From Cladobotryum mycophilum (taxonomy: Eukaryota; Ascomycota; Sordariomycetes; Hypocreales; Hypocreaceae): a stretch of 64,000 bases of DNA. Below the pieces are notes generated by a model that had not been told where the DNA came from, searched no databases, and saw only the letters and a program-made list of their open reading frames with translations. The stretch is taken from contig CM071590.1 in NCBI GenBank assembly GCA_036429605.1, forward strand, positions 3,162,001-3,226,000, read 5' to 3'. Shown here in pieces: positions 24,829 to 34,875 of this stretch (its first letter is position 1; each line of letters begins with the position of its first letter). Made by a program: the position numbers and the translations under genes.

Positions 24829-26321
24829 TTACCGATCAACCTCACCTATCGAGAAAGTTAGTAATGATTAAAAAAAATTGGAGAGAAAAAAACAGAACGT
24901 ACCAAACACAAGATCCATAGTACCAATTACCGCTACCGCATCTGCCAGCAAGTGACCCCTTGAAACGTGATCGAAACCACCCAAGTGGGCAAAGCCAGGA
25001 GCACGGATGTGGCATCTGTAAGGGCGCTCGCTGCCATCACTGACAAGATGGACACCCATCTCTCCCTTGGGAGCCTCGATAACGGAGTAGGTCTCTCCAG
25101 GGGGGACGGCGTAACCCTTGGTGTAGAGAAGGAAGTGGTGAATCAGAGCCTCCATGTTCTCCTTCATGGCAGTTCGGGGAGGGGGAGATCTTGTAGTCCT
25201 CAACACGGACGGGACCAGCAGGCATCTGGTTAAGGCACTGGTGAATAATACGTAGAGACTGTCGGAACTCCTCCATACGGCACAGATATCGGTCGTAGCA
25301 GTCGCCGTTAATGCCAACAGGGACGTCAAACTCAACCTTGTCATAGGCATCGTAGGGCTGGCTCTTTCGGATATCCCAAGGAATACCAGAGCCACGGAGC
25401 ATGACACCGGTAAATGAGAGGTTCAAGGCATCCGCCGCAGAGACGACACCCACGCCCCTCAATCGCTCAATCCAGATACGGTTGTCAGTAAGCATTTCCT
25501 CGGTCTCATCAATACGATCTCCGAATTGAGTAGCCCACTGGTAGATATCGTCGAGCAGACCAACGGGGATATCCTGGTGAACACCTCCGGGGCGGACGTA
25601 AGCTGCGTGAAGACGGGCACCAGACACACGCTCATAGAATTCCTGTCCACTATATCAGTCATGCCCTCGCCACATAGTCCCAAATATTGTTATTATTATT
25701 ATTATTGTAGCGTACCATGAGCTTCTCTCGCTCCTCGAAACCCCACAAAAAGGGTGTTAGAGCACCAACGTCCATGGCGTGGGAAAGAACAGACATCAGA
25801 TGGTTCAAGACACGGGTAAGTTCGCCAAACAAGGTTCGGATGTACTTGGCACGGTCAGGGATCTCCACGTTGAGGAGTTTCTCAACAGCCAGGGCGAAGC
25901 ATTGCTCGTTGGTCATCATCGAAACGTAGTCCAATCGGTCGAAATAAGGCAGGGCCTGGAGATAGGTCTTGTACTCGATCAACTTCTCGGTGCCTCGGTG
26001 CAGCAAGCCGACGTGGGGGTCGGCGCGGATGATTTCCTCGCCATTGAGCTCAAGAATGAGTCGCAACACACCGTGGGCGGCGGGGTGCTGGGGTCCAAAG
26101 TTGACGGTATAGTGCCTGACCTTGCGGCCCTCGACTGTGTTCTCGCGCGGCTTTTTGTTGCCCGCAAGTTGGCTGGCGAGATCGCTGGATTCGGGGAGGT
26201 TGAAGTCCGAGTCGACGGGGACGAGTCTGGTAGGGACAGGCTCGGGGGTCGCGTACTTTCGAAAAGCTGTCGTCGAGAAAGGCCGAGCGGCAAAGGATGT
26301 CGTCGTCGCTGGTCGTCGCAT
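24829..26321 (-). CDS. nuo-49: Complex I 49-kDa subunit, NDUFS2/nuo-49 (frameshifted as given)
   Basis: Exons are 26321-25716, 25642-24903 and 24845-24829, with introns of 73 and 57 nt. The last exon is only 17 nt and encodes EVDR plus stop. The protein is about 454 residues after frame correction. It is the hydrogenase-like core subunit lining the quinone site of respiratory complex I on the matrix side. Visible motifs are the presequence [20 protein letters not shown], the quinone-site loop [44 protein letters not shown] and [11 protein letters not shown]. The frame breaks between [10 protein letters not shown] and [15 protein letters not shown] at a C run of five (25181-25185). The family has KISPPPR here, which would need seven C; deleting one base would also restore frame but lose a proline. 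The first intron contains a TTA repeat. A start at 26371 is possible but would need one more base. Confidence 0.9.
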
Positions 26322-27570
26322 AAACAACCTCTTGGCACCCTGGCCAATCAGTCTGTGGAGGGGGAAGCCATTGTGAAGGAGGGGAGAGAGGGGGGCGGAA
26401 GAACAGGGAGGCGAAGGAGAACCTCCAGAAGGGCCTCTTGCTCGGAGTCAATGGCTTATGGACGAATGGAAATTCGCCTTATTCGACGATACACACCCGT
26501 CATGCCCTCGGAAAGCTGGGATACCAAGAGAAACGGGGAAGCTTTGCTGTTGTGGTGGGTTCGGGATATCTTTTTTGCGCCACACCTCAGGGCCAATCAG
26601 CGCCACGCTATTTGTTACCGGAGCACTCTGAACTGCCAATTCAAGCCAGACATTGCCACCATCTAGATATCATGGTTGCGGGATATGCAATTGAGGGAGA
26701 GGTCAATGGATAAAATTTGAGAATCCTACGGATAATAATAAAAACTAGAAGAAACGAGAAGAAGCGGGGAAATTATGAGGATCAAGACAGAAAAGTATGC
26801 AAAAATGACAACAACACCCTAGAAAAATGGCATCTCCCCATTCGGGCATCCAGAATGAACACCATGCAGAACCGACATTGAAACCATATCGTTTCGTTTC
26901 ATAATTGTTGAGGGGTCTTATTAAGAGTAAATTTCCTCTTTTTCGGATATCCTTTTGCATTGTAGCCAAATCTCGCACATTGCCTAGATTACACACTGAT
27001 CTCTTGAGTCATTGTGTATGAAAAGGGGTTCGTTATAAATTGTAACAATCTATAGGGGTTAATTGCTGCGGCGCAATTAACAGTTCTGCTTTTTGTCACA
27101 AAAATCATTGTCCTGTAATTTAAGGAGAAGAGAGAAAAAAACCTAACACAAAACACAAGGTCAGATAGCATCGTCAGATCATCCCTCTAGAGATATGACA
27201 AGTCCAGTACATCCTTTCTCTAAACGCTATACATGAATCCTAGCGATAGAAGACTGTGACCCACCAACAATCACTAAATAGGACTCTGTCAAAACGTGAT
27301 AAAGGAAGTCAGGCGATAGCTCAGTCTAGTGTTCTTTCTCGAGTTATATTCCTGTGCCGGCCAAGGTAACCTCAACAGAACGGGGACGAAGATACTTGTA
27401 TAGTGTCCCCCATACCAAAAGCACCACCAAATCATGACCCAGAATTGACCTTGCTCCAAAGTCAAATGCATCTCATTTCTGCCCTGCCGATCAATCCTGG
27501 TAGAAACTGCGGTATACCCTGCCAAATGTAGACACCCTCGTGACATGGCCTAACCACCTGTCATTACCCG
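26322..27570. other. Intergenic region upstream of nuo-49
   Basis: It should contain the promoter of nuo-49 and the 3' flank of the next leftward gene. A 295-residue plus-strand open frame overlapping 25779-26666 is an antisense shadow. Nothing else is supported. Confidence 0.6.
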
Positions 27571-28467
27571 TTACCCCGTCGGGGGATACATCAAATCGCC
27601 ATCTTCTAGACCAGTATCTTGGAAATCCGACACACAATCGCCGCCTGGAGGCACTATTGTATTCCAGAGATTCTCGTCAAACTCCAAAACAGATGCCTGA
27701 AAGTCGTCTGCCGGTAGCAATATTTCATCTCGGGGGCTTGCCACTGTTACCGCCTCATTTTGCTCATGCTGTAATATCGGTATCTCTTCGGAGGCTTTGA
27801 TTTCAACCTCTTGTGATGATGCTAGTTGACTTTCCAGGCCTTCCGTAAGAAAATCCTCAAAGTTTAGTCGTCCTTGATATACCATTGAGTCTTGCTGGTC
27901 AGAATCAAGAGTCGTCACATGGTATGTAGAAGGTCCGTCAAAGTATACTCCCAATGTTGACATCGAGGAAGGGTCAAAGGGGTTCGTAAATGTCAGCGCG
28001 GAGCCAGAACCATTATTATTCGATGCCGGCCACTCGTTGATGTCAAAGTTGAATACGGGCTCAAAGTCTATCGTAGGAGCACTTTCTTGTTTCCTTTCCT
28101 CCCTTCCGCCTTCGTCTCTTGAAGCTCTCTTCCGTCTTCGTAGCATCAAGTGGTCGGTAACAGTTTCTTCCAGTCGCTCGGACTCTTCCCTTGCCCCCTC
28201 AGCCCAAGTCTTCAGATTTGTCGCCATTAGATCCATCAACCGTCGAACGCAGTACGCGCAGATCCTGTACTTGGATCGCTGTCTCTGGATGATCCTAAGC
28301 TCGTTGCAGCAGTAGTGAAAAGCTCCCCAGCTCAAGTCCCCATCGCTAGAAGCGTGTTGGCTTGGGAAGTCGCAGAACTTGGATTCCCCACAGGGCTCCA
28401 AGATGTGCCAGCCAACCAGTCGTCGACATCGGTTGTCTTGGCAGTAAATCTCTTTTCCTGTGCACAT
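27571..28467 (-). CDS. Unknown protein with Cys/His-rich N-terminus and acidic tail
   Basis: One uninterrupted frame of 298 residues from ATG at 28467. I do not recognise the family. The first ~85 residues contain about ten cysteines, including MCTGKEIYCQDNRC, a CGESKFC pair, a CC pair and CAYC, with interspersed His, which could bind zinc. A basic stretch follows (LMLRRRKRASRDEGGREERK). The C-terminal ~170 residues are acidic and rich in Asp, Asn, Ser and Phe, with many short hydrophobic-acidic clusters (NFDINEWPAS, LNFEDFL, VLEFDENLW). This layout is compatible with a regulatory nuclear protein, but that is inference. An upstream exon cannot be excluded. Neighbours (complex I subunit, tRNA, iron transporter) give no functional clue. 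Confidence 0.6.
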   Translation of the reverse strand: MCTGKEIYCQDNRCRRLVGWHILEPCGESKFCDFPSQHASSDGDLSWGAFHYCCNELRIIQRQRSKYRICAYCVRRLMDLMATNLKTWAEGAREESERLEETVTDHLMLRRRKRASRDEGGREERKQESAPTIDFEPVFNFDINEWPASNNNGSGSALTFTNPFDPSSMSTLGVYFDGPSTYHVTTLDSDQQDSMVYQGRLNFEDFLTEGLESQLASSQEVEIKASEEIPILQHEQNEAVTVASPRDEILLPADDFQASVLEFDENLWNTIVPPGGDCVSDFQDTGLEDGDLMYPPTG

Positions 28468-29164
28468 CTGAGACCTATATGAGGTCCCGTATTAGCGATG
28501 TTTGATGAAGAGGTTTTCTGTAAGGCAGTTGGTACTATTTAGAGAGTCGAGATATCTTTCTTATCGAGCAAAGTTATTCGCCCACGTAACTCGTAATCAA
28601 AAACTCGCCGTAGAGACCAGGGACTTCTCGCGGAACAAAAAAAAAGCTCAGCGAAGAATAAAACAAAGTACAAGGTTCCAACACAGATAGATATATGGTT
28701 TGTTGATATGTGAAGCAAGATGTGAGGAGCTGGTTAATAGCCAAGCATATAGCAGAAAATTGATAAATGGTGAATGTTGGGGAGAAGCTTCGCAATGTTG
28801 AGAGGGGCGGTCTAGCATTTGCGTGCTATCTGGCGTGCCTGATCAAACAGGTTCATCTTGGCTGTCGTGAATCATTTTGCCATGCTTTTCTGGCTCCCCC
28901 TATCAAGGAATCCTCAGACGAGAAGCATGGCGATGGGTGACTCTTTGTGCAGCCATAACTGCTGTTTCAGGTTTGTATTCCTGGCTCACGGAAGCACGGG
29001 GAAGAGATTATGAATCCAAAATGCTAGTGTATGGAATAGGATATCAATTCGCATTTGAAGTTTTGTGTCGGCAAAGAGGTTTGGGGAAGTTGCTCTCCGC
29101 AGTTCCGCTTGTTGGTAGTGGGCTTATCAGACTCCTACGGTAGCTCCTTCCTCATCAATTCACC
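28468..29164. other. Intergenic region before the tRNA
   Basis: It is upstream of the unknown Cys-rich gene and 5' flank of the tRNA. The open frame 28877-29143 lacks an ATG for its first 47 codons and is not called. Confidence 0.55.
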
Positions 29165-29251
29165 GGCCGCGTGGCCTAATGGCTAAGGCGTCAGATTTCG
29201 GTTCGAGCACCCCTCCTCTGAAGATTCCAGGTTCGACTCCTGGCGTGGTCG
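29165..29251 (+). tRNA. tRNA-Arg(UCG) with a 14-nt intron
   Basis: The cloverleaf can be drawn by hand. The 7-bp acceptor stem pairs GGCCGCG with CGTGGTC (two G-U pairs), with discriminator G. The D stem is GCCT/AGGC. The anticodon stem pairs TCAGA with TCTGA, and the T arm is CCAGG-TTCGACT-CCTGG. The anticodon loop begins TT then TCG, so it reads CGA arginine codons. Fourteen extra bases (29202-29215) sit one base 3' of the anticodon, the canonical tRNA intron position. Removing them leaves 73 nt. A Pol III terminator-like T tract follows about 20 bases downstream. Confidence 0.93.
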
Positions 29252-29270
29252 AATTCATCCGCTCAACATC

Positions 29271-29280
29271 TTTTCTTTTT
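29271..29280 (+). terminator. Pol III terminator of the tRNA
   Basis: Two close T runs (TTTTCTTTTT) start 20 bases after the mature tRNA 3' end, as expected for RNA polymerase III termination. Confidence 0.7.
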
Positions 29281-29646
29281 GTCTTTTTCGACAATTTTAT
29301 TTTTGCTATCCATCTCCTACTTTTGGTGTTGTCAATTCGAGAAGGTGAACTTTGAGAGACTTGAGTGATTGCTGTATCGCCATTGACTTGCATGTTGGTA
29401 GGACTTTGACTCCCAAGACAAGAAGATCAGGAAAATGAAGCAAACAGCAACTTAAAGTTGCTTGAAAAGGGACAATTTTTAGTTCTGGATATTGTAAAAC
29501 CGACCATTTGGCCCTGTGTCAAGATATAAAACATTGGTATCAATACAGTCGCTACAACATGAGTTTGTTTCCCTTGGACGCAAAAAACCATTACACCAAC
29601 GCCAATATATGCAACACCACACACATCCAGTTGATCATAACATTCA

Positions 29647-30447
29647 TCACACGGATCCTTGCGAGCTCGCCGCACCCAACAGCGTCACGCAGAGCACAGA
29701 AGCCCCAGCAGCCAAACTTCCCAGAACCAGCATCTGAACGCCCTCCCACAGGCACCGCGTCAAGTCGGAGACGCCCCCGCCTCTCAGCAGCCAACTCTTG
29801 CCCGCGCCAAAGACCATCAGGGCCACCAGGCAGACACCGATACTCCATCTCAGGCCCATGCCAACAGTCGCTGCGAATAAATAGGGCAGTAAGGGGATCA
29901 GGCCGCCGATGACATATCCCAGAGAGATGGATAATCCAGAGGCGATGGGTGAGATGGGGAGTTGATTGATCGTTGAATCATTGCCGGGGGTCTCTTTCTG
30001 GACGAGGAGCTTTCGAGTTACGCTGTTTAGTCCGTCTGGGCGATCTTTGAGATTCGACATGATACCATCGAGAATATCCTCAGGAAGAGCCAGAGGTTCC
30101 AGGTGTTGGCGAAGGAGCTCTTCCTGAGCTTCGCCATCTTTCTCATCAATGCTCCCGCCGCCACTAGCTCCGCGCAGCATTCCTCTCGTCTCCTCTTCAT
30201 CTCCATCACCGGCTATATCTACTGTTGACGAAGGCAGCTCATCTCGTGCAGACAAGTAGCCGCCTATGCCCATACTGATGCTCCCGGCACATAGCTCTGC
30301 CAACCCAGCGTATATAACCGTGTCGGTTCTGCCAAGCGAGCTGAGCCCCGCGGTGAGGGCAAAGGGAACTGTTAGGCCATCTGCGAAACCAAGCGTGAGG
30401 TCGGAGAGAAAGCGGGTGAGCCATGGACTTCTTGCTTTTGTGGCCAT
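29647..30447 (-). CDS. CCC1: Vacuolar iron/manganese transporter, Ccc1/VIT1 family
   Basis: One exon, 266 residues, from ATG at 30447. Family members move cytosolic Fe2+/Mn2+ into the vacuole in exchange for protons and so detoxify iron. The first membrane segments carry the signature LTLGFADGLTVPFALTAGLS and AGLAELCAGSISMGIGGYLS, which include the conserved Asp and Glu. A cytosolic metal-binding helical region follows (EELLRQHLEPLALPEDILD). The remaining helices are LSISLGYVIGGLIPLLPYLF, WSIGVCLVALMVFGAG and MLVLGSLAAGASVLCVTLLG, giving five in total. It is somewhat shorter than yeast Ccc1 but looks complete. I cannot tell substrate preference from sequence. Confidence 0.9.
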   Translation of the reverse strand: MATKARSPWLTRFLSDLTLGFADGLTVPFALTAGLSSLGRTDTVIYAGLAELCAGSISMGIGGYLSARDELPSSTVDIAGDGDEEETRGMLRGASGGGSIDEKDGEAQEELLRQHLEPLALPEDILDGIMSNLKDRPDGLNSVTRKLLVQKETPGNDSTINQLPISPIASGLSISLGYVIGGLIPLLPYLFAATVGMGLRWSIGVCLVALMVFGAGKSWLLRGGGVSDLTRCLWEGVQMLVLGSLAAGASVLCVTLLGAASSQGSV

Positions 30448-31767
30448 TTTGAACAGAGGTTATCTAATAATGCGGTTCCTCTCAGGTTGGTAGAAATCAG
30501 GATAAATTCATATTGGAAAATCTCGGTGTATGTGAAACTGTAGCCCTAGCAAAACTGCAGTGCGTGGGAGGTGCGAGATACCAAGAGCGACTTCTAGTTC
30601 TGGTGAGCTGCTACCCGAGTGTTCAAGATGGGGTTGACGAGTTCCGCAGATCTACAGGGTAGTACCCTCCGGCCACGAGGTGTCTGATGATGCACCCACG
30701 AGGACATGGAGTCACCCCCGACCTCAAGCGTCACATCGCCCTGCAGTGAGCATGGACAATTTCCCGTCTAGACCACCAGCCCAGCCTCTTCCTAGACCAA
30801 CCCAGATAAGACACCGAGATCAGACATTTTTCTCTCTCTCGCCATAAACTCGAACCACATCCAACGGCAGCACCTTGCCGGCTACAACCTTACAAGTAAC
30901 CCACCCCCCAAGCGGCGATACAATACAAAATAAGGGTACTACCAAAGCAACCATGGAATTTCCATCACCGGCCCACGTGCATAGATTAACTGACACACAC
31001 GCTTAACATCTCAACGCTGCTGATTCGGCCGGAGCGATCAAAGCGGCGGGATGGCGGGGACTCATGGCCTAGACTAGGAACAAGGGTTCTAGCGAGGATC
31101 CTGTCCGTGTTGCCCCGTCAAAAGAGAGAGGAGAGGAGAGGGAAAAAAAAACTTGGACGGCGCTATTTTTTCCCATTCTCATGCATCTTGGTGGAGTCTC
31201 CGGGGAATGCGATGCAAGGGGATGCGACCTTTACTATGGAACGTGGTATTCTTCTCTTTCTCTAGTTCCTTCGATTCTGGGTTCTCTTTCGTCGAGAAGT
31301 TTCCACTCGTATATGGTGTTTTGGAGCTTGCAATCAACCTCATGCCATTAGAAGAGATTGAGATTAAGAATGAACAAAGATCAGCCACCCAGAAGCTAAA
31401 AACTGCAAACTCGTTTGGATGCTTACATTGCACTTTGCTCTAGGCCCGCCACTCCCCAGGCACAAGCTCTCTAATAGGAAGCTGGCTTGCGTTAGGAACT
31501 TTTTAATGTGCCGGCGGTGGCGGCGCCAGGTTTCCTGCGCCAAGCACAGGCAGGACGCTTATTACAACTGACATGTTGACAAAGATTTTTTCCAAGGGTG
31601 CTGGCGTTAGTTGTAGGGGAAACCATATTCATGTATGTACGCTTGTGATTTGTTCGTGACCGCCGTAGGTCTGTATCTATAAACTTGAAATAACATGGCA
31701 ACTCATCATCATCATCAACTCTTTCATACAATCAATCCCATGCGCTGCTCATCCACCTCATCGTCAT
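30448..31767. other. Intergenic region, CCC1 promoter / acid phosphatase 3' side
   Basis: About 1.3 kb without a supported gene. It should contain the promoter of the iron transporter near 30450-30900. I did not find a convincing iron-responsive site. Confidence 0.55.
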
Positions 31768-33120
31768 TTAATCAATCCTGACTGGCTTGTAGCCAGCGGG
31801 AGGGTGAATACCATCGTTAACCTCGATGGTATCCTCGTAGTAGCTGGGAGTAGTGCTGTGGCCCCATGTCTTCTTGACAAGATCCAGGATAGGGCGGCCG
31901 TTGGCGCTCTTGTCGAGCTTCAGGTTGGGAGCGGGGTAGCGCTTGTTGCCGCCATCCTCGTTGAAAACACCAGCGTAGGAAGCGTTCCAGAAGTAGCCGT
32001 TCAACTTGCTCTTGTCGGACCAGCTGCGCAGCTTGTCACCAGTTCGCTTGGCAACCCACTCGTAGACGTTGGCACCGACGTCCCATCGGCCGAGAGTGGG
32101 GAGGTCCCAGTTGGCGGAGACGGTAGCAATCTCGGAGTAGTGGTTGTAGAAGTTGTCATCCTCGGTACCGACAAGCTCCTTGGGGACGGCGTCGCCGATA
32201 AGGATTCCGAAAATGTTGTTGCGCCAAGCATAGGTCTCGTTTTCATCCCAGGTGATGAGGACAAGGGTATTTTGCATGAAGTTCTTGTCCTCCAAGAGGG
32301 GCTCAAGGAACTTGCGGCACCACTCACCAGCAACGGTAACAGAGGTGTCGTGGCCGTCCGAGGTCATGTTGGGGGTGATGAACATCCACTGAGGGAGCTT
32401 GTTCGCGGCAAGATCCTTGTGGAACATGGAACGGGAGGTATCAATCATGGAAAGGTTCTTGATGTAGGAGAGGCGCTCCTCGTAATGGGTGACACTGTTG
32501 GCAAGAATGGCAGGGTTGTGCTTGCGAACGTAGTCGTTGGCACCGTTGTGGTGGTTGACGTAGGCTATACCCTCAAAGCCAGTGTAGGGCTGGTCCTCCT
32601 GGTAGTGGCCCCAGGAAATGCCCTTGGTATCGAGCAGGTCAATGACTGTCGAGACATTGAAATCGGTGCCGAGGAAGTCGTCGTTCTGCATGCCAAAGTA
32701 GTCACCGACAATGCTGGCCATGTAGTTGGGCTGAGAAGGATGAGTGACGGCAAAGTAGTTGGTCAAGGTGATGCCCTTTTTGGCGAAGAATTCGAAGTTG
32801 GCTGTGTGTCATTATTAATATTTGATGCCAAAAACAAACAAACCAAGAGGACTGCAATGTGGTGGTCACTTACGGTCACCAGCAGCCTTGTCATAGTTTT
32901 GGTTTTCAAAGTAGATGATGGCTAGACGGTCAAAGGCCTTGCCCTTGACATGGCTGGTAGGGCTGGAGGTCTTAGCAGTCGCGGCAGCGGCAGCAACATC
33001 TTTGGTGCCAGTCGCAGTGTATCGGCTCTCCCATCCAGAGGCGGTGGTGGAAGGCTTGCAAGGGCCAGTAGCAGCAGCCAAGCCGGCAACTGCCAGCAGC
33101 GTGGCGGATTGGAACAGCAT
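31768..33120 (-). CDS. Secreted acid phosphatase (phosphoesterase family)
   Basis: Two exons (33120-32874, 32801-31768) separated by a 72-nt GTAAGT...CAG intron give about 426 residues. A cleavable signal peptide (MLFQSATLLAVAGLAAATG) indicates secretion or a cell-wall location. The body belongs to the alkaline-phosphatase-like phosphoesterase family that includes the phosphate-repressible acid phosphatases of Aspergillus and Penicillium. Visible motifs are LAIIYFENQNYDKA, LTNYFAVTHPSQPNYMASI, WMFITPNMTSDGHDTSV and LVLITWDENETY, whose Glu, Asn, Asp and His residues bind metal and substrate. I start at the Met directly before the signal peptide. By analogy it would be induced by phosphate starvation, but no regulatory site was verified. 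A 373-residue plus-strand open frame here is an antisense shadow. Confidence 0.9.
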
Positions 33121-34875
33121 GTTGAGCTTCGTGTCCTCAACCACTTGTTTCTACAAAGGTCGACGAGCGCTGTAGATGTGATGGCAACACTACCTACAGG
33201 TGGAGAGGATGGGGGGAAAGAAAAGATCGACAGCGGAGGGAACTAGAAGTTGATGTAGTTTTCGGGACGAGAAGCCAACACGACGAAACAATGTAATCAA
33301 TCGTCTGGTGAATCGACCGGGCCTATGCAACCATGCAAATGCAATGATACACTGGGCTGGCCAGGTCCCCTGTCGACATTGACATGTCGGACGAGTTAAA
33401 TAAGACCTCAACACAACGAGACCGTCATCAGGGCCGGCGTGGTTACTAACTAGGCTGAACTTATTCGTCGACCGAGAAAGTCCACTCTGCCCACTCTGTC
33501 CACCAACCCACCAACCCACCCACCTTGCACACTCACTATCCACCATGCACCCTCCTTCGGCTAAATCTCCGCATCATCATTATCATCATCATCCAGGTTG
33601 AGTTCCATACCTAGGTACTAGGTAGGTGGGTGCTTGGGTTTGAGCTGTTTGCTAGAGTGGAAAAACAAACAAAAACAAAATGGATCCATGGATTGTGTTG
33701 AACCACTATTACAGCACCTATAAAAGGTACAAGTAGTACCTCTAAACCCTCCATCATTGAGCAAGATCCCATTACGGAGTAGAACCTGCTCGATACGGCT
33801 CAGCGCACCGCAATGCAGGACGCCATTTTAGAAGCCGGCGGTGCCCCTAGAAAAGGTACATACACACACCTGCGCTGTACATACAAGAGCCAACGCCAAC
33901 AGAGCTTGAGAGCTTCGAACAGTGGAATGGGTGGCGCTCGGGATCTGCGTGTGGACCAGTGCTAGAGGTGGAGAGTCTACTGCACGTGGGCAACCTCAGA
34001 ACGCCAAGAGGATGCAGTTTGATGTGAGGGAGGCTGATGGCGGCCAGGGTTTTTTGTATTCAATAGGAATGTATAGCATCCATGCCGTCTTACCCGTCTT
34101 GACGAAGAAGTATTCATTAAAAAAGGGTTCCATGGATTGAGGGCTCTTTTGCTATCTCATTTGTTTGTAAGGGTATCACCTATAGAAGTGAGGAGTGGAA
34201 GAACGTGATGTAGACAAGGTACGGCTTAGTACGAGGTACCTAGTAGATAAGTATTGTACTTGTAGGTAAGCTAAGAAAATCATACAGTTGCTGTAGCATG
34301 AACCCAAGGGATGGACTGATCCATGCCAGCCAGAAACTCTAGCGAGCGAGATGCACCGAAAATAATATCCCCCCCCCAATTTTTTTTTACAGGCCCCTTT
34401 GCCCTGTAAAACTGCCCGGAATTAAAGACCTAGGTTATGTAGGTCCCTGGGCTACTGTACAGAAGGTGATCGAGAGACATACCTAGTAGTACTACAGGTA
34501 CTCAGTAGGTAGGTAAGATCCTGGATCCATGCGAATCTGTCCACCATCCATATTAGGTAGCGTCCAGCCATTTCTCTCCCTCCAATGACACATACCAATC
34601 AGGTCGCTGACACCTTGGTTACTAATATCCCCAATTATTCATTAATTTCTTTCCCTGCATGCATATCCGCCCAGTTGCTTCATCTTGGCTACAACCACAG
34701 CTTTTTTATTTGGTATTGAAAAGTTCTTAATAGTTTGGCCCAAGTGGTCATCAAGGTCCCAATCCTTGTTCAGTTGAGTAGCTCGGCTCATCGGTTCATG
34801 GATTCTCGGCTTGGCTCGGCGTTGGTTTCAGTCAATCACCACTCCCTTACTCAGAGAGACGACGGTTAACGGAGC
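33121..34875. other. Divergent intergenic region, acid phosphatase / multicopper oxidase
   Basis: A 1.75-kb upstream region shared by two divergent genes. It is rich in TACCTAGGTA-like and AAGTAGTAC-like motifs, has a C9 run (34369-34377) and no supported gene. Confidence 0.55.

Noticed and set aside
25779..26666. 295-codon open frame on the plus strand
   Set aside because: It is antisense to nuo-49 and has no recognisable domain.
28877..29143. 88-codon open frame upstream of the tRNA
   Set aside because: It has no ATG until about codon 48, and what remains is too short to support.
31804..32925. 373-codon open frame on the plus strand
   Set aside because: It lies antisense to the clearly conserved acid phosphatase. 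Strong codon bias in that gene keeps the opposite frame open.
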